A DNA stretch of 64,000 bases from Yersinia hibernica (GTDB taxonomy: Bacteria; Pseudomonadota; Gammaproteobacteria; Enterobacterales; Enterobacteriaceae): assembly GCF_004124235.1 (NCBI RefSeq), contig NZ_CP032487.1:992001-1056000 (forward strand), written 5' to 3'. Positions 28,328-39,711 of this stretch are shown here, piece after piece (the stretch's first letter is position 1; every line of letters begins with the position of its first letter). Position numbers and translations under genes: made by a program. Under the pieces are notes generated by a model. That model saw nothing but the letters and a program-made list of their open reading frames with translations. It did no database searches and was not told where the DNA came from.

Positions 28328-29596
28328 TCAGAAGGCGTAGTTGAAGTTCACGCCATACAGCATTGCCGTACCTTTCGAGTCAAACTGATAGGTTGTCCCG
28401 CGCAATGCCGCAGGGGTTTTTTCCGAGATATGTACATTCTGACCGTGCATATAGGAAATCCCGACGTCAACTGAGGCATCTTTGTTGAAAGCGTAGGTCG
28501 TACCGGCACTTATCCAGAAGCGGTCTTGGTCTGGAATCGAGATAGTGCGGTTATCGGCGGGAACTGGGCTGTCATCAAAGGCAATACCAGTACGGAACGT
28601 CCAGTTATCATCGTAATAATAAGTGGTACCTAGCGCGATACGGTAAGCATCGCGGAAACCTTCTTGCTTCTCAAACAGTGTTTGGCCGTTGGTTCCGGTG
28701 GCTTTCAGCTCTTTGAACTGACTCCAACTGGTATAGGCCATGCTGTAGTGAACCGCCCATTGTGGTGCCACTTTATTATAGCCAGACACTTCCCACACTT
28801 CCGGCAAGTTCAGGGTTAATGCCCCTGGAATAACTCGGCCGCCGGTACCACTTGGTGGTGGTAACTGGCTGCTGAAATCACCATCAAAATCGATTTTCAC
28901 TTTAGAGCGATAGGTGAAGCTGTAACGGTTTTCTTTATCAACTTCATACAGAACGCCCGCATTCCAACCATAGCCCCATTTTGTCCCCTCCATACGGGTC
29001 ACTTCAGTGCTGGCTGGGATAACCCCACGGCCCGCTTCACCAATATGACGGACAATTTTCGCATCGGCATAAACTGCATTAAAACCTAAACCAAAGCTGA
29101 AGTTTTCATTCAGGCGATAGGCAGCAGCCAAGTTCAGGTTAGCGGTTTTCAGGTCAGTCTGACCGCCGAGAGAACCGGCAATATAGTCATCATTAAATTC
29201 AGTTGCTAAACCGTAGTTTGAAGTACCAGAAGCCCCAATTGCCCATTGTTCATTCAGCGGCATAATAAAGTGGATATTCGGGATCCACGCTGATGGCGCG
29301 ATGTTTTTGGCACTGGTACTCCTGCCTGATACCGGGGATGTGCCACTGATATCAACATTTGGATCAACATACACCGCACCGCCAGAGAAAGAGGGGCGGT
29401 CGAATAAAGTCATTGCGGCGGGGTTGCGGCTACCCACGGAAGCATTGTCAGCAACAGCGCCTTCACCAGAGAAAGAGCGGCCCAACGCAGCTGCTGAATA
29501 TTCATTTAGCTGAAAACCAGCCGCAGAAACGTTCGAAGAAACCAGTGCTACTGCAGCTGCCAGAGCTGATCGGGTAAACAGGTTTTTCTGGTTCAT
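28328..29596 (-). CDS. fadL: Long-chain fatty acid outer-membrane transporter FadL
   Basis: A 422-residue beta-barrel taking up long-chain fatty acids. The start [20 protein letters not shown] is chosen by similarity to E. coli FadL; a TTG two codons earlier is unlikely. The signal peptide ends near residue 25 (SNVSA/AGF). The N-terminal hatch sequence [20 protein letters not shown] and the NPA motif in [16 protein letters not shown] are conserved, and the chain ends in Phe (YGVNFNYAF). Two FadR-like sites lie upstream, so repression by FadR when acyl-CoA is absent is likely. Confidence 0.96.
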   Translation of the reverse strand: MNQKNLFTRSALAAAVALVSSNVSAAGFQLNEYSAAALGRSFSGEGAVADNASVGSRNPAAMTLFDRPSFSGGAVYVDPNVDISGTSPVSGRSTSAKNIAPSAWIPNIHFIMPLNEQWAIGASGTSNYGLATEFNDDYIAGSLGGQTDLKTANLNLAAAYRLNENFSFGLGFNAVYADAKIVRHIGEAGRGVIPASTEVTRMEGTKWGYGWNAGVLYEVDKENRYSFTYRSKVKIDFDGDFSSQLPPPSGTGGRVIPGALTLNLPEVWEVSGYNKVAPQWAVHYSMAYTSWSQFKELKATGTNGQTLFEKQEGFRDAYRIALGTTYYYDDNWTFRTGIAFDDSPVPADNRTISIPDQDRFWISAGTTYAFNKDASVDVGISYMHGQNVHISEKTPAALRGTTYQFDSKGTAMLYGVNFNYAF

Positions 29597-29672
29597 GACC
29601 AAAACCTCATTGTTTTATTTAAACTATGTTACATACCGTAACAAGAGAATGCGGGATTGTAGGGTCCGTTAT

Positions 29673-29687
29673 CGGTCAGACAAAGCA
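29673..29687. promoter_or_regulatory. Weaker FadR-like site upstream of fadL
   Basis: CGGTCAGACAAAGCA, sharing the GGTCNGAC core of the FadR consensus but with a poor right half. It lies about 80 bp before the fadL start and 30 bp from a stronger site. Confidence 0.5.
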
Positions 29688-29703
29688 GACCAGTGGCTGA
29701 AGT

Positions 29704-29720
29704 ATAGGTCTGACCTGTGC
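29704..29720. promoter_or_regulatory. FadR operator upstream of fadL
   Basis: ATAGGTCTGACCTGTGC, a near match to the FadR consensus TGGTCNGACCWGT with a palindromic AGGTC/GACCT core. Position and regulator agree with the known control of fadL in E. coli, which also has two sites. Confidence 0.75.
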
Positions 29721-30010
29721 GAGTGTTGCAAGCATGTTTTAGCATTTGGTCAATTTTGATTGCAAAAAATAGACGTAGTTAACAAAAAACTCACAATTTA
29801 GTAGCAACTGATACATCATTGATGAGTTGGCTAACAATTTTACTGTGATTTCCGTCACTTAATAGGCTTATAAACAGTAAGTTCTAGTACCCAATGATTG
29901 ACGGTAGTAAAATGGTGTTAGAGAAAATATTTTTTTGCGCTAATGGTCATTTGCGCTATCAGATAGGCAATTTGCACCTATTTTGAAATATCCGCTGAGG
30001 AGAATTGAAG

Positions 30011-30322
30011 ATGTCAGATGCAACTGTTGGATCAACAAACAAGCGCTGTAATGCTGAAGAAACAGCGGCATGCTGTTGTGTCGATGTTGGCACAGTAATG
30101 GACAATACCGACTGCACCGCATCTTATAGCTGTGTATTTGGCAACCGCGCTGAAGCTGAAACAATGCTGAAAACGCTGACTGAAAAAGCACGCGCGGTTG
30201 AATCGGAACCTTGTCTTATTGAGCATAAGCTGGAAGAAACGGAAGGTGGCGTGCGCTTAACCATTGATTTCACTTTCTCTTGCCAGGCAGAAACCATGAT
30301 TTTCCAGCTGGGTTTGCGTTAA
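30011..30322 (+). CDS. yfcZ: YfcZ/YiiS-family conserved protein
   Basis: A 103-residue cytoplasmic protein of unknown function, cysteine-rich near its N-terminus (CNAEETAACCCVDVGTVMD). It holds a conserved core with YSCVFGNRAEAETMLKTLTE and a C-terminal FSCQAETMIFQLGLR typical of the family. The start is ATG 30011, eight bases after GAGGAG. It lies between fadL and fadI, the same context as in E. coli. Confidence 0.93.
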   Translation: MSDATVGSTNKRCNAEETAACCCVDVGTVMDNTDCTASYSCVFGNRAEAETMLKTLTEKARAVESEPCLIEHKLEETEGGVRLTIDFTFSCQAETMIFQLGLR

Positions 30323-30366
30323 TCAGCCCTTTGGGCTGAGAAGATTCAGGTACGTCGAGTAACCTT

Positions 30367-30400
30367 AAAACGCGGGGCTTTTTGCTTCGCGTTTGTTTTT
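30367..30400 (+). terminator. Putative terminator after yfcZ
   Basis: AAACGCG and CGCGTTT form a 7-bp stem around a 13-nt loop, followed by GTTTTTG. A CAGCCC/GGGCTG hairpin lies just upstream. Confidence 0.55.
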
Positions 30401-30547
30401 GTATTATTTCCGCTGTGAATTTATTAGGTTATACCCGCCCCGCCAGCTCTTAATTCTCCTTATTTTTATTGCGAAAAGTTGCTCCTGCTCTCACTTTCCT
30501 ATTCTATAGGTTTACCAAATGTAAATGTTTGGTTAACAATAATTGGA

Positions 30548-30564
30548 TCAGGTCAGACCTGTTA
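30548..30564. promoter_or_regulatory. FadR operator upstream of fadIJ
   Basis: TCAGGTCAGACCTGTTA, an excellent FadR match with inverted AGGTC and GACCT halves, 47 bp before the fadI start, where binding would block the promoter. Confidence 0.8.
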
Positions 30565-30610
30565 TTTGTTATGCTTTCATCAAAGCCACTTTGACTTATC
30601 AGGAGCATTT

Positions 30611-31921
30611 ATGAGTAAGCCATTACCGCTAGTGACGCGTCAGGGCGATCGCATTGCCATAGTCAGCGGCCTGCGCACCCCTTTTGCCAAGCAGGCAACT
30701 GCTTATCATGGCGTGCCAGCTGTAGATTTAGGCAAAATTGTGGTCAGTGAATTATTGGCCAGAAGTGGCGTTGCTCCTGAACTCATTGACCAACTGGTGT
30801 TTGGCCAAGTAGTACAAATGCCTGAAGCGCCGAATATTGCGCGCGAAATCGTTCTGGGCACGGGCATGAGTGTGCATACTGATGCTTATAGTGTTTCCCG
30901 CGCCTGTGCGACCAGCTTTCAGGCGGTGGCTAATGTTGCGCAGAGCATCATTGCCGGCTCTGTCACGCTAGCCATCGCGGGAGGGGCGGATTCTTCTTCT
31001 GTTTTGCCCATTGGGGTCAGCAAAGCACTGGCGCGAACCTTGGTGGATGTGAATAAAGCCCGAACTTTATCCCAGCGATTGAAGTTGTTCAGCCGATTGA
31101 AATTGCGCGATTTGCTCCCGGTGGCCCCCGCCGTCGCCGAATATTCAACCGGTTTGCGTATGGGCGATACGGCGGAGCAGATGGCGAAAACCTATGGTAT
31201 CAGTCGAGAAGATCAAGATGCTTTAGCACTGCGCTCCCATCAAATGGCGGCACAGGCTTGGCAACAGGGGTTATTGCAAGATGAAGTGATGACTGCTTAT
31301 ATCCCGCCCTATCGTGATGCTATCACTGAAGATAATAATATCCGCAAAGACTCCACCATGGCGCAATACGCCAAATTACGTCCGGCGTTTGATAGAAAAC
31401 ACGGCACTGTCACGGCCGCGAACAGTACGCCACTGACCGACGGTGCGGCTGCGGTCATGATGATGAGTGAATCAAAGGCCAAGGCGCTGGGTTTACAGCC
31501 GCTAGGTTATCTGCGTAGTTTTGCTTTTTCGGCCATTGATGTCTGGCAGGACATGCTGTTAGGCCCATCTTATGCCACCCCCCTCGCATTGGATCGCGCC
31601 GGAATTAGCCTGGCAGATTTAACCCTTATTGACATGCATGAAGCCTTTGCCGCGCAAACACTGGCTAACCTGAAAATGTTTGCCAGCGACAGTTTCGCGC
31701 GCGAAAAACTAGGGCGCAGTCAGGCCATCGGTGAGGTTGATATGAGTAAATTCAATGTATTGGGAGGTTCGATTGCTTATGGACATCCCTTTGCTGCGAC
31801 TGGCGCGCGTATGATTACTCAAACATTGCATGAATTACGTCGCCGTGGAGGGGGATTAGGATTAACGACGGCATGTGCGGCGGGTGGTTTGGGTGCCGCA
31901 ATGATTTTGGAGGTGGAATAA
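30611..31921 (+). CDS. fadI: 3-ketoacyl-CoA thiolase FadI
   Basis: A 436-residue thiolase that releases acetyl-CoA in the anaerobic beta-oxidation complex with FadJ. The start at 30611 ([20 protein letters not shown]) follows an AGGAG and matches the E. coli N-terminus; the longer open frame upstream covers the operator. The nucleophile Cys is in [19 protein letters not shown], the catalytic His in [17 protein letters not shown], and the second Cys in [13 protein letters not shown]. The stop overlaps the fadJ start. Confidence 0.97.
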   Translation: MSKPLPLVTRQGDRIAIVSGLRTPFAKQATAYHGVPAVDLGKIVVSELLARSGVAPELIDQLVFGQVVQMPEAPNIAREIVLGTGMSVHTDAYSVSRACATSFQAVANVAQSIIAGSVTLAIAGGADSSSVLPIGVSKALARTLVDVNKARTLSQRLKLFSRLKLRDLLPVAPAVAEYSTGLRMGDTAEQMAKTYGISREDQDALALRSHQMAAQAWQQGLLQDEVMTAYIPPYRDAITEDNNIRKDSTMAQYAKLRPAFDRKHGTVTAANSTPLTDGAAAVMMMSESKAKALGLQPLGYLRSFAFSAIDVWQDMLLGPSYATPLALDRAGISLADLTLIDMHEAFAAQTLANLKMFASDSFAREKLGRSQAIGEVDMSKFNVLGGSIAYGHPFAATGARMITQTLHELRRRGGGLGLTTACAAGGLGAAMILEVE

Positions 31922-34152
31922 TGAGCCAGCAACATACCCTTAATAGCGGTGAAAAGGCAGCCACAGTGGCGGTCGCCTCTCCGGCCCCTTCAGTGTTCAC
32001 ACTCAGCATCCGGCCCGATAATATCGGCGTTATCACCATCGATGTTGTTGGTGATAAGGTGAATACCTTAAAAGCTGAATTTGCAGAACAAATCTCTTTA
32101 ATATTGCAACAAGCACAGGCTTTGAATCAATTACAGGGCTTAGTGATTATTTCGGGTAAGCCGGACTCTTTTATCGCCGGTGCTGATATCACCATGATAG
32201 CCGCTTGCCGTACTGCGCAGGATGCTCGCGCTCTGGCTCAGAAAGGGCAATCCGTTCTGGCGCAAATCGCTGCATTCCCTATCCCTGTCGTCGCGGCTAT
32301 TCACGGGGCTTGCCTTGGCGGTGGCCTGGAACTGGCGCTGGCATGTCATAGCCGCATTTGCTCGCAAGATGATAAAACCGTGCTCGGTTTGCCGGAAGTA
32401 CAGCTCGGGCTGCTACCTGGTTCCGGTGGCACCCAGCGCCTGCCGCGTCTGGTAGGGGTGAGTAGGGCGTTGGACATGATATTGACGGGCAAGCAAATCC
32501 GTGCGCGTCAGGCACTGAAAATGGGGCTGGTGGATGACGTCGTTGCAGCGGAGATTTTGCTTGATGTGGCTGTCCAACGGGCAAAAGCGGGTTGGCTTGA
32601 TAAGCCAGTCGTGCCCTGGCAGGAGCGGTTGCTCAGTGGCCCATTGGGTAAGGCATTGTTATTTAACATTGTGCGCAAGAAAACGCTGGCGAAGACCAAG
32701 GGGCACTATCCGGCGGCCGAACGTATTATTGAGGTGGTGCGTAAAGGGCTGGATCACGGCGGGCCAGCCGGTTATGAAGCCGAAGCCAAAGCTTTTGGCG
32801 AACTGGCGATGTCCCCTGAGTCAGCCGCATTACGCAGTTTGTTTTTTGCAACCACCGCGCTGAAGAAAGAAACCGGCAGTCAAGCACAACCACGTGCTAT
32901 TCATCGCGTCGGAGTACTAGGCGGTGGTTTGATGGGGGGCGGTATTGCCAATGTAACCGCAACGCGTGCCGGTTTACCGGTACGCATTAAAGATATCAAC
33001 CCGACGGGGATTAATCAGGCGCTGAAATATACCTGGGATACTTTAGGCAAGCGGGTGCGCAGCAAGCGGATGCGCCCGGCACAGCGGCAACGGCAGATGA
33101 TGTTGATTTCCGGCAGCACCGATTATTGTGGTTTTGGCAATGTGGATATCGTCATTGAGGCGGTATTTGAAGATTTATCGTTGAAGCAACAAATGGTCGC
33201 CGATATTGAGCACTTCGCCGCGCCGCACACTATTTTCGCCTCCAATACATCGTCACTGCCCATCAGCGATATTGCTGCGCAAGCTCAGCGGCCAGAGCAG
33301 GTTATCGGCCTGCATTACTTTAGTCCGGTGGATAAAATGCCGCTGGTAGAAGTTATTCCGCATGCAAAAACCAGCGAAGAAACTATAGCAACAACCGTAG
33401 CTTTAGCGAGAAAACAAGGGAAAACGGCGATTGTGGTGGCAGACCGGGCCGGATTCTATGTAAATCGTATTTTGGCACCATACATCAACGAAGCCGCCCG
33501 CTGTATTTTAGATGGTGAACCCATTGACTCAGTAGATAAGTCCTTGGTGGATTTCGGCTTCCCGGTTGGCCCAATAACCTTGTTGGATGAGGTTGGAATT
33601 GATGTCGGTACCAAGATAATGCCCATTCTGGTTGAAAAATTAGGCCCGCGCTTTGCCGCACCGCCTTCATTTGAGGTGATCTTGAAGGATGGGCGCAAAG
33701 GGCGTAAAAATGGCCGGGGCTTCTATCTTTATCCCGCTAAAAGTACCGGCTTTACGTGGAAAAGAAACCCGGCTAAGCAAGTTGATACCAGCGTTTATAC
33801 CTTGCTTGGTGTCAGTCCGAAGGCCCATATCGAGTCAGCCGTGATAGCTCAGCGTTGCATCATGATGATGCTGAATGAAGCCGCGCGCTGCCTGGATGAA
33901 GCTATTATCCGTAACCCGCGTGATGGGGACATTGGCGCGGTATTTGGCATTGGGTTCCCTCCGTTCTTAGGCGGGCCTTTCCGCTACATGGACAGCTTGG
34001 GTGCTGAAAAAGTGGTGAAAACGCTTAAGTTACTCGCGCAGCAGTATGGTGAGCGTTTTGAGCCTTGCCCATTATTGGTGACGATGGCGCAGCAACAGCA
34101 AACGTTTTATCCATCAGAAAACAGCACCGATGAAGGGGCCGTCAACGCCTAA
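31921..34152 (+). CDS. fadJ: Multifunctional fatty-acid oxidation subunit FadJ
   Basis: A 743-residue protein with an N-terminal enoyl-CoA hydratase/isomerase domain (oxyanion-hole region [20 protein letters not shown]; active-site Glu in [20 protein letters not shown]) and a C-terminal 3-hydroxyacyl-CoA dehydrogenase domain (Rossmann motif [20 protein letters not shown]; catalytic His in [19 protein letters not shown]). The start is the ATG overlapping the fadI stop; the N-terminal 15 or so residues are longer than in E. coli (714 residues). It forms the beta-oxidation complex with FadI. Confidence 0.97.
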   Translation: MSQQHTLNSGEKAATVAVASPAPSVFTLSIRPDNIGVITIDVVGDKVNTLKAEFAEQISLILQQAQALNQLQGLVIISGKPDSFIAGADITMIAACRTAQDARALAQKGQSVLAQIAAFPIPVVAAIHGACLGGGLELALACHSRICSQDDKTVLGLPEVQLGLLPGSGGTQRLPRLVGVSRALDMILTGKQIRARQALKMGLVDDVVAAEILLDVAVQRAKAGWLDKPVVPWQERLLSGPLGKALLFNIVRKKTLAKTKGHYPAAERIIEVVRKGLDHGGPAGYEAEAKAFGELAMSPESAALRSLFFATTALKKETGSQAQPRAIHRVGVLGGGLMGGGIANVTATRAGLPVRIKDINPTGINQALKYTWDTLGKRVRSKRMRPAQRQRQMMLISGSTDYCGFGNVDIVIEAVFEDLSLKQQMVADIEHFAAPHTIFASNTSSLPISDIAAQAQRPEQVIGLHYFSPVDKMPLVEVIPHAKTSEETIATTVALARKQGKTAIVVADRAGFYVNRILAPYINEAARCILDGEPIDSVDKSLVDFGFPVGPITLLDEVGIDVGTKIMPILVEKLGPRFAAPPSFEVILKDGRKGRKNGRGFYLYPAKSTGFTWKRNPAKQVDTSVYTLLGVSPKAHIESAVIAQRCIMMMLNEAARCLDEAIIRNPRDGDIGAVFGIGFPPFLGGPFRYMDSLGAEKVVKTLKLLAQQYGERFEPCPLLVTMAQQQQTFYPSENSTDEGAVNA

Positions 34153-34540
34153 AATTAAGAGTGTGAACAAGATCACCACCTGCAACTCTTAGCGATAAGG
34201 TGGCTATACATCGGGGGCAACCCGCGCTACCTTAAGCCAGAATCACGCAGAGTGACTATTCGTGGCAAAATGAATGAATCGCCACTTATTGTACAGGTGA
34301 TAGAGTTTGGATTAAGCTGTTGATATGGTTACTCTGTAACCAATCAAGGTTGGCTGCCTAGGTTAGTGGTGTAAAAACAGCCATTTTCTTTATCTTAAGT
34401 TTCAGGCAAAATGCCCGGCCGCCATAGAGAGACGGCGCGTTATCGTTATGAAGTTTCTTTGCTTTCCAGCAAAGGTTTCGGCGGTACAGCACGCAAAGCG
34501 TTTCTGTATAGCGTTATTTGGTTAACAAAAACGGTGCAAT
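34153..34540. other. Gene-free stretch between fadJ and sixA
   Basis: About 390 bp. I see no convincing gene or strong terminator. It should hold the sixA promoter. Confidence 0.45.
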
Positions 34541-35032
34541 ATGCAAGTTTTCATTATGCGTCACGGTGACGCGGCCCTTGATGCAGCGAGTGATGCGCAA
34601 AGGCCCCTTACTCTGTGTGGTCAGGATGAATCACGTCAGATAGCCGGCTGGCTAAATGAGCAGTCAGTTGATATCGATCAGATTTTGGTTAGCCCATACT
34701 TACGCGCAGGGCAGACACTGGAAGTGGTGCGCGAGGTGATGGCGCTCCCGGCAGAGCAGGAAGTGATGCCAGAACTCACCCCTGGTGGGGATGCCGCTTT
34801 TGTTTGCTGCTATTTACAAGCATTGGCAAAAGAAGATTGTGCTGCGGTGTTGGTTATTTCGCACTTGCCGCTGGTCGGGTATTTAGTGGCTGAACTTTGT
34901 CCGGGGCAGTGCCCGCCGATGTTTGCGACTTCAGCAATTGCTTGTGTTGATTTGGATGGTGCAACCGGCAAGGGGACTTTTGATTGGCAGGTTAGCCCGA
35001 CACAGCTGTTAGCGAAAGCTTGTCACGGCTAA
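34541..35032 (+). CDS. sixA: Phosphohistidine phosphatase SixA
   Basis: A 163-residue histidine-phosphatase-superfamily enzyme with the N-terminal RHG motif (MQVFIMRHGDAALDAASDAQ) and the second catalytic His in VLVISHLPLVGYLVAELCPG. In E. coli it removes phosphate from histidines of phosphotransfer proteins, notably PtsN-pathway NPr. Length matches the family. The gene order fadJ-sixA-smrB is conserved with E. coli. Confidence 0.95.
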   Translation: MQVFIMRHGDAALDAASDAQRPLTLCGQDESRQIAGWLNEQSVDIDQILVSPYLRAGQTLEVVREVMALPAEQEVMPELTPGGDAAFVCCYLQALAKEDCAAVLVISHLPLVGYLVAELCPGQCPPMFATSAIACVDLDGATGKGTFDWQVSPTQLLAKACHG

Positions 35033-35180
35033 TATGAGTCGATTATCCATGGGCGCGGCATCACCGCCGCGCCTTTGTTATTGATGCTACCCCTGCCATA
35101 CTTCAAACCGAATGTGTTAGTTGCACTCATTACTTGTCCCATCTATGGCCAGCTTCGCCAAGGCCGCGAAATCTATCCCG

Positions 35181-35711
35181 CTACTGTTCTAACTCGATTA
35201 ATACCAATAATGCCGCCGTCCCTCCCCATTCTTTTGGTGCCTGATGGAATGCCAGCACATCGGGATGTTGCGCCAGCCACAGCGGGGTTTGCTGTTTTAA
35301 CACATGTTTGCCGTGACCATGCATCACACAGGCGCAATGCACATGCTCACGTTTGCAGGCGGCGATTAATGCCCCCAATTCTTGCTTAGCTTGTTTCTGG
35401 GTCAACCCGTGTAAGTCTAAAAACATGTCGGGCGAGTAATCACCACGCCGCAGTTTTTTAACCTCAAAATGGTCAACACCCGGCCGCACATAGCGCGTGG
35501 GGCCCTCAGTATCCAATTGGGGTTGGAATTCATCAGAAAAATAATAACTGGCATCAACCTGTTCTTGCAGCAATCGCTCTGGCGCAATTTTTTTGCCGAT
35601 TTTAGGGGGGGCACGGTGAACAATAGTGTCTTGTTTCAGTCTCTTTGCCCCGGCTATCGACTCTTTAAACAGCTGTAATTCATCCGTGGTCAGGTGATAT
35701 TTATTTTTCAT
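35181..35711 (-). CDS. smrB: Ribosome rescue endonuclease SmrB
   Basis: A 176-residue protein whose C-terminal Smr domain shows the DLHG motif ([20 protein letters not shown]) and the HGHGK box ([20 protein letters not shown]). In E. coli SmrB cleaves mRNA between collided ribosomes. The N-terminal extension ([20 protein letters not shown]) matches the ribosome-binding helix region of that family. It is divergent from prmB. Confidence 0.95.
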   Translation of the reverse strand: MKNKYHLTTDELQLFKESIAGAKRLKQDTIVHRAPPKIGKKIAPERLLQEQVDASYYFSDEFQPQLDTEGPTRYVRPGVDHFEVKKLRRGDYSPDMFLDLHGLTQKQAKQELGALIAACKREHVHCACVMHGHGKHVLKQQTPLWLAQHPDVLAFHQAPKEWGGTAALLVLIELEQ

Positions 35712-35905
35712 TGTCTATTCATCGTGCTTATTCATTTTCCCCAGTTTACCTAATGTCCCGCGCAGATTAACCACTTTAATCAGTCTTAAATGTGTCTTTC
35801 ATTATTTGGTTATCATGCAACTGATGTATTGCTGCTGATTTGTGGCGGGCTTCATGGCAAACTAGAGAGATAGATAATGATTTTATGCCCTAGCTGGAGA
35901 ATACC

Positions 35906-36838
35906 TTGGACAAGATTTTCGTCGACGAAGCCGTAAATGAGCTGCACACCATTCAGGATATGTTGCGTTGGGCGGTCAGTCGCTTTAATGCGGCCAATAT
36001 TTTTTATGGTCACGGGACAGATAATCCGTGGGACGAAGCGGTGCAATTGGTGTTCCCAAGCCTCTTTTTACCCATTGATATTCCAGAAGATATGCGCAGT
36101 GCGCGCCTGACATCCAGTGAGCGCCATCGTATTGTTGAGCGGGTTATTCGTCGGGTCAATGAGCGTATTCCAGTGGCTTACTTGACGAATAAAGCCTGGT
36201 TCTGTGGCATGGAATATTATGTCGATGAGCGCGTATTGGTGCCGCGCTCACCTATCGGCGAACTGATTAATAACAACTTCGCTGGGCTGATTCGCCATCA
36301 GCCTAAGCACATTTTGGATATGTGTACCGGCAGTGGCTGTATTGCGATTGCTTGCGCCTATGCCTTCCCAGAAGCGGAAGTGGATGCGGTCGATATCTCC
36401 AATGATGTGTTGGCGGTGACGGAACACAATATTCAGCAGCACGGCATGGAGCATCAAGTAACGCCGATTCGCTCTGATCTGTTCCGTGATTTATCGCCAA
36501 TTAAATATGATTTGATTGTCACTAACCCGCCATATGTCGATGCCGAAGATATGGCCGATTTACCGCAAGAGTTCCGCTTTGAACCTGAGCTTGGTCTGGC
36601 TGCGGGCAGCGACGGCCTGAAATTGGCCCGCCGTATTCTGGCCTGTGCGCCAGATTTTTTGCAAGACGATGGCATCCTGATTTGTGAAGTGGGTAACAGC
36701 ATGGTGCACTTGATGGAGCAATATCCCGATGTGCCGTTCACTTGGCTAGAGTTTGACAATGGCGGTGATGGTGTCTTTATGCTGACCAAACAGCAATTAA
36801 TTGATTGTGCAGCATATTTCAGTATGTATCGCGATTAA
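35906..36838 (+). CDS. prmB: Ribosomal protein L3 glutamine methyltransferase PrmB
   Basis: A 310-residue SAM-dependent enzyme that methylates a glutamine of ribosomal protein L3. The SAM motif is [20 protein letters not shown], and the catalytic NPPY motif is in [18 protein letters not shown]. The start is a TTG preceded by GGAG at good distance and gives [20 protein letters not shown], matching the E. coli N-terminus; no suitable ATG is nearby. aroC follows within about 75 bp. Confidence 0.95.
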   Translation: MDKIFVDEAVNELHTIQDMLRWAVSRFNAANIFYGHGTDNPWDEAVQLVFPSLFLPIDIPEDMRSARLTSSERHRIVERVIRRVNERIPVAYLTNKAWFCGMEYYVDERVLVPRSPIGELINNNFAGLIRHQPKHILDMCTGSGCIAIACAYAFPEAEVDAVDISNDVLAVTEHNIQQHGMEHQVTPIRSDLFRDLSPIKYDLIVTNPPYVDAEDMADLPQEFRFEPELGLAAGSDGLKLARRILACAPDFLQDDGILICEVGNSMVHLMEQYPDVPFTWLEFDNGGDGVFMLTKQQLIDCAAYFSMYRD

Positions 36839-36914
36839 TCATTCACTTTTAAATTGGTCAGGGTGATAAAAATCAGCCTGACAAAATGCTTATTAGAGAA
36901 TTCAAGGAGCCGTG

Positions 36915-38000
36915 ATGGCTGGGAACAGTATTGGGCAGTTTTTCCGCGTCACCACTTTTGGTGAGTCTCACGGCATCGCCTTGGGATGTATTATTGACGG
37001 TGTTCCCCCGGGAATTCCTATCACTGAGGCGGATATCCAGTGGGATCTTGACCGCCGTCGCCCCGGCACCTCGCGCTATACCACGCAACGCCGTGAACCG
37101 GATCAGGTACGCATTTTGTCTGGCGTATTTGAGGGGGTGACCACCGGTACCAGCATCGGGTTGATGATTGAAAATACAGACCAGCGTTCACAAGATTACA
37201 GCGCCATTAAAGACGTATTTCGCCCAGGCCATGCCGACTATACCTACGAACAGAAATACGGCGTGCGCGATTACCGCGGTGGTGGCCGCTCTTCTGCCCG
37301 CGAAACGGCGATGCGGGTTGCCGCCGGCGCCATTGCCAAGAAATATTTGGCACAGAAATTTGGTGTGCAGGTGCGGGGTTATTTAGCACAAATTGGTGAT
37401 ATCAGCTGTGACGTGGTTGACTGGGATCAGGTGGAGCAAAACCCATTTTTTTGCCCGGATGTCAGTAAGTTGGAATCACTGGATGCCCTGATGCGCGAGC
37501 TGAAAAAAGCCGGTGACTCCATTGGCGCCAAAATTACGGTCGTGGCCGAGCATGTGCCGGTCGGTTTGGGCGAGCCGGTATTTGACCGGTTAGATGCTGA
37601 TTTGGCCCATGCGCTGATGAGTATCAATGCGGTGAAAGGGGTGGAAATTGGCGATGGTTTTGCGGTGGTGAGCAAACGTGGTAGCGAAAACCGCGATGAG
37701 ATTACGCCACAAGGTTTTCAAAGTAACCATGCGGGCGGTATTTTAGGCGGAATTAGCAGCGGACAACCGATTGTCGCGCATATTGCATTGAAACCGACTT
37801 CCAGTATTACGGTGCCGGGGCACACAATTAATCGACAGGGCGAGGCGGTTGAGATGATTACCCGTGGCCGCCATGACCCGTGTGTCGGTATCCGCGCAGT
37901 GCCGATTGCTGAAGCAATGATGGCTATTGTGTTAATGGATCATCTACTGCGCCAACGTGCACAGTGTGGTGATGTGATTTCAGACGTTCCGCGCTGGTAA
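36915..38000 (+). CDS. aroC: Chorismate synthase AroC
   Basis: A 361-residue flavin-dependent enzyme making chorismate, last step of the shikimate pathway. Family signatures are [20 protein letters not shown] near the N-terminus, [20 protein letters not shown] centrally, and [19 protein letters not shown] near the C-terminus. The ATG at 36915, after AAGGAG, gives exactly the E. coli length; the GTG one codon earlier is disregarded. mepA follows five bases after the stop, so they are likely co-transcribed. Confidence 0.97.
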   Translation: MAGNSIGQFFRVTTFGESHGIALGCIIDGVPPGIPITEADIQWDLDRRRPGTSRYTTQRREPDQVRILSGVFEGVTTGTSIGLMIENTDQRSQDYSAIKDVFRPGHADYTYEQKYGVRDYRGGGRSSARETAMRVAAGAIAKKYLAQKFGVQVRGYLAQIGDISCDVVDWDQVEQNPFFCPDVSKLESLDALMRELKKAGDSIGAKITVVAEHVPVGLGEPVFDRLDADLAHALMSINAVKGVEIGDGFAVVSKRGSENRDEITPQGFQSNHAGGILGGISSGQPIVAHIALKPTSSITVPGHTINRQGEAVEMITRGRHDPCVGIRAVPIAEAMMAIVLMDHLLRQRAQCGDVISDVPRW

Positions 38001-38005
38001 GCACA

Positions 38006-38833
38006 ATGAAAAAATGGATCGCGGGCTTATTGGCGCTGTTTGCCATCAGCCCGGCAATGGCTGTGACGCCGTGGCAACAGATTACTCACCCAGTGGCAGG
38101 TGCTGCGCAGTCAATTGGCGGATTTGCTAATGGCTGCGTGATTGGTGCGATGCCGTTGCCACTTGAGTCGGCAGATTATCAGGTGATGCGCCCAGATCAG
38201 CGCCGTTATTTTGGTCATCCTGATTTGCTCAACTTTATCCACCGCCTGAGTGATAAAGCACAGAAAAATCAGTTGGGTACCGTCTTGATTGGTGATATGG
38301 CGATGCCCGCTGGCGGGCGTTTTAGCAGTGGGCATGCCAGCCATCAGTCTGGTTTGGATGTGGATATTTGGCTGCAACTGCCAAAGCAGCGCTGGAGCCA
38401 GCAGCAACTGCTAAAACCGCAACCTATTGATTTAGTCGCCGTAGACGGGAAACGCGTAGTGCCAGCATTATGGCAACCGCAAGTTGAAAGCCTGATTAAA
38501 CTGGCGGCGAATGATAACGAAGTCACACGTATTTTCGTCAATCCGGCGATTAAAAAGCAGCTTTGTCTGGATGCAGGGGCGGATCGCACTTGGTTGCATA
38601 AGGTGCGGCCGTGGTTTGGTCATCGCGCCCATATGCATGTGCGTTTACGTTGCCCGGCAGATAGCTTGGAATGTCTGGATCAAGATACCCCACCACCGGG
38701 TGATGGGTGTGGCGCGGAATTAGAAAGCTGGTTCCAGCCTCAGCAACCAAGTGCTAAACCGGGTAAAAGCTTACCACCACCATTGCCACCTTCATGTCAG
38801 GCTTTGCTGGATAACCATTTCGCTGCGGAATAA
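38006..38833 (+). CDS. mepA: Penicillin-insensitive murein endopeptidase MepA
   Basis: A 275-residue periplasmic LAS-type metalloendopeptidase that cuts D-Ala-meso-DAP crosslinks in peptidoglycan. A signal peptide covers about residues 1-19 ([12 protein letters not shown]). Zinc ligands are visible in [20 protein letters not shown] (His and Asp) and [13 protein letters not shown] (His-x-His). The C-terminal tail is proline-rich. It lies between aroC and yfcA as in E. coli. Confidence 0.96.
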   Translation: MKKWIAGLLALFAISPAMAVTPWQQITHPVAGAAQSIGGFANGCVIGAMPLPLESADYQVMRPDQRRYFGHPDLLNFIHRLSDKAQKNQLGTVLIGDMAMPAGGRFSSGHASHQSGLDVDIWLQLPKQRWSQQQLLKPQPIDLVAVDGKRVVPALWQPQVESLIKLAANDNEVTRIFVNPAIKKQLCLDAGADRTWLHKVRPWFGHRAHMHVRLRCPADSLECLDQDTPPPGDGCGAELESWFQPQQPSAKPGKSLPPPLPPSCQALLDNHFAAE

Positions 38834-38836
38834 ATC

Positions 38837-39643
38837 ATGGACTGGTTTACCCTGGGCCCTGCAATTTTAGCAATATTGTTTTTAGTCGCTTTATTGGCCG
38901 GTTTCATTGATTCCATTGCGGGTGGCGGCGGGCTATTGACTGTCCCGGCACTGCTGGCTGTGGGATTGCCCCCAGCACAGGTTTTGGCGACCAATAAATT
39001 GCAATCGGTCGGCGGATCATTCTCCGCCAGCCTTTATTTTATTCGCCGTGGGGCGGTTAATCTAAAGGAGCAAAGACTCACTATCGCTTTAACCGTGGTG
39101 GGGTCGATGTTGGGCGCTATCTTGGTTCAGCATATGCGGGCAGATATTTTGCGGCAAATCCTGCCGTTGCTGGTGATTGGCATTGGCGTCTATTTTCTGG
39201 TGACCCCCAAACTTGGCGCAGTTGACCAACAGCGCCGTTTGTCTGCACTGCCATTTGCCTTGATAGCCGGTGGCGGTGTGGGTTTTTATGATGGTTTCTT
39301 TGGCCCCGGAGCCGGTTCTTTCTATGCGCTGGCTTTTGTGACTTTGTGTGGTTTTAATCTGGCGAAATCTACCGCTCATGCCAAAGTCCTCAATTTCACC
39401 TCCAATTTGGGTAGCCTGATTTTCTTTATTGTCGGCGGCAAGGTGGTGTGGAGCATCGGGTTGGTGATGCTGGTAGGGCAAGTTCTGGGGGCACGTCTGG
39501 GAGCCCATATGGTCTTAACCAAAGGGCAGAAATTGATTCGTCCAATGATTGTCGTGGTGTCATTCGTCATGAGCTGCAAACTGCTGTACGACAGCCACGG
39601 TGCTGAGATCTCTTCCTGGCTGGGATTACACGTTTTCGCCTAA
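38837..39643 (+). CDS. yfcA: TauE/SafE-family membrane transporter YfcA
   Basis: A 268-residue inner-membrane protein with about eight hydrophobic helices, of the TauE/SafE (DUF81) family, whose members are linked to export of sulfur-containing anions; the substrate here is unknown. Typical sequence is AGFIDSIAGGGGLLTVPALL and the repeated half GGGVGFYDGFFGPGAGSFYA. It begins three bases after the mepA stop. Confidence 0.93.
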   Translation: MDWFTLGPAILAILFLVALLAGFIDSIAGGGGLLTVPALLAVGLPPAQVLATNKLQSVGGSFSASLYFIRRGAVNLKEQRLTIALTVVGSMLGAILVQHMRADILRQILPLLVIGIGVYFLVTPKLGAVDQQRRLSALPFALIAGGGVGFYDGFFGPGAGSFYALAFVTLCGFNLAKSTAHAKVLNFTSNLGSLIFFIVGGKVVWSIGLVMLVGQVLGARLGAHMVLTKGQKLIRPMIVVVSFVMSCKLLYDSHGAEISSWLGLHVFA

Positions 39644-39711
39644 CTTAAGGTATCAAACATAGAACAGTGAGCTTGAATGCCGCTGCTGATACCGCTCTGA
39701 CGGATCTAAGT

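Noticed and set aside
30479..30610. Extended start of fadI giving 480 residues
   Set aside because: The extension has no similarity to FadI and spans the FadR operator; the ATG at 30611 has a good ribosome-binding site.
35075..35389. A 104-codon plus-strand frame downstream of sixA
   Set aside because: Most of it lies antisense to smrB and has no recognisable features.
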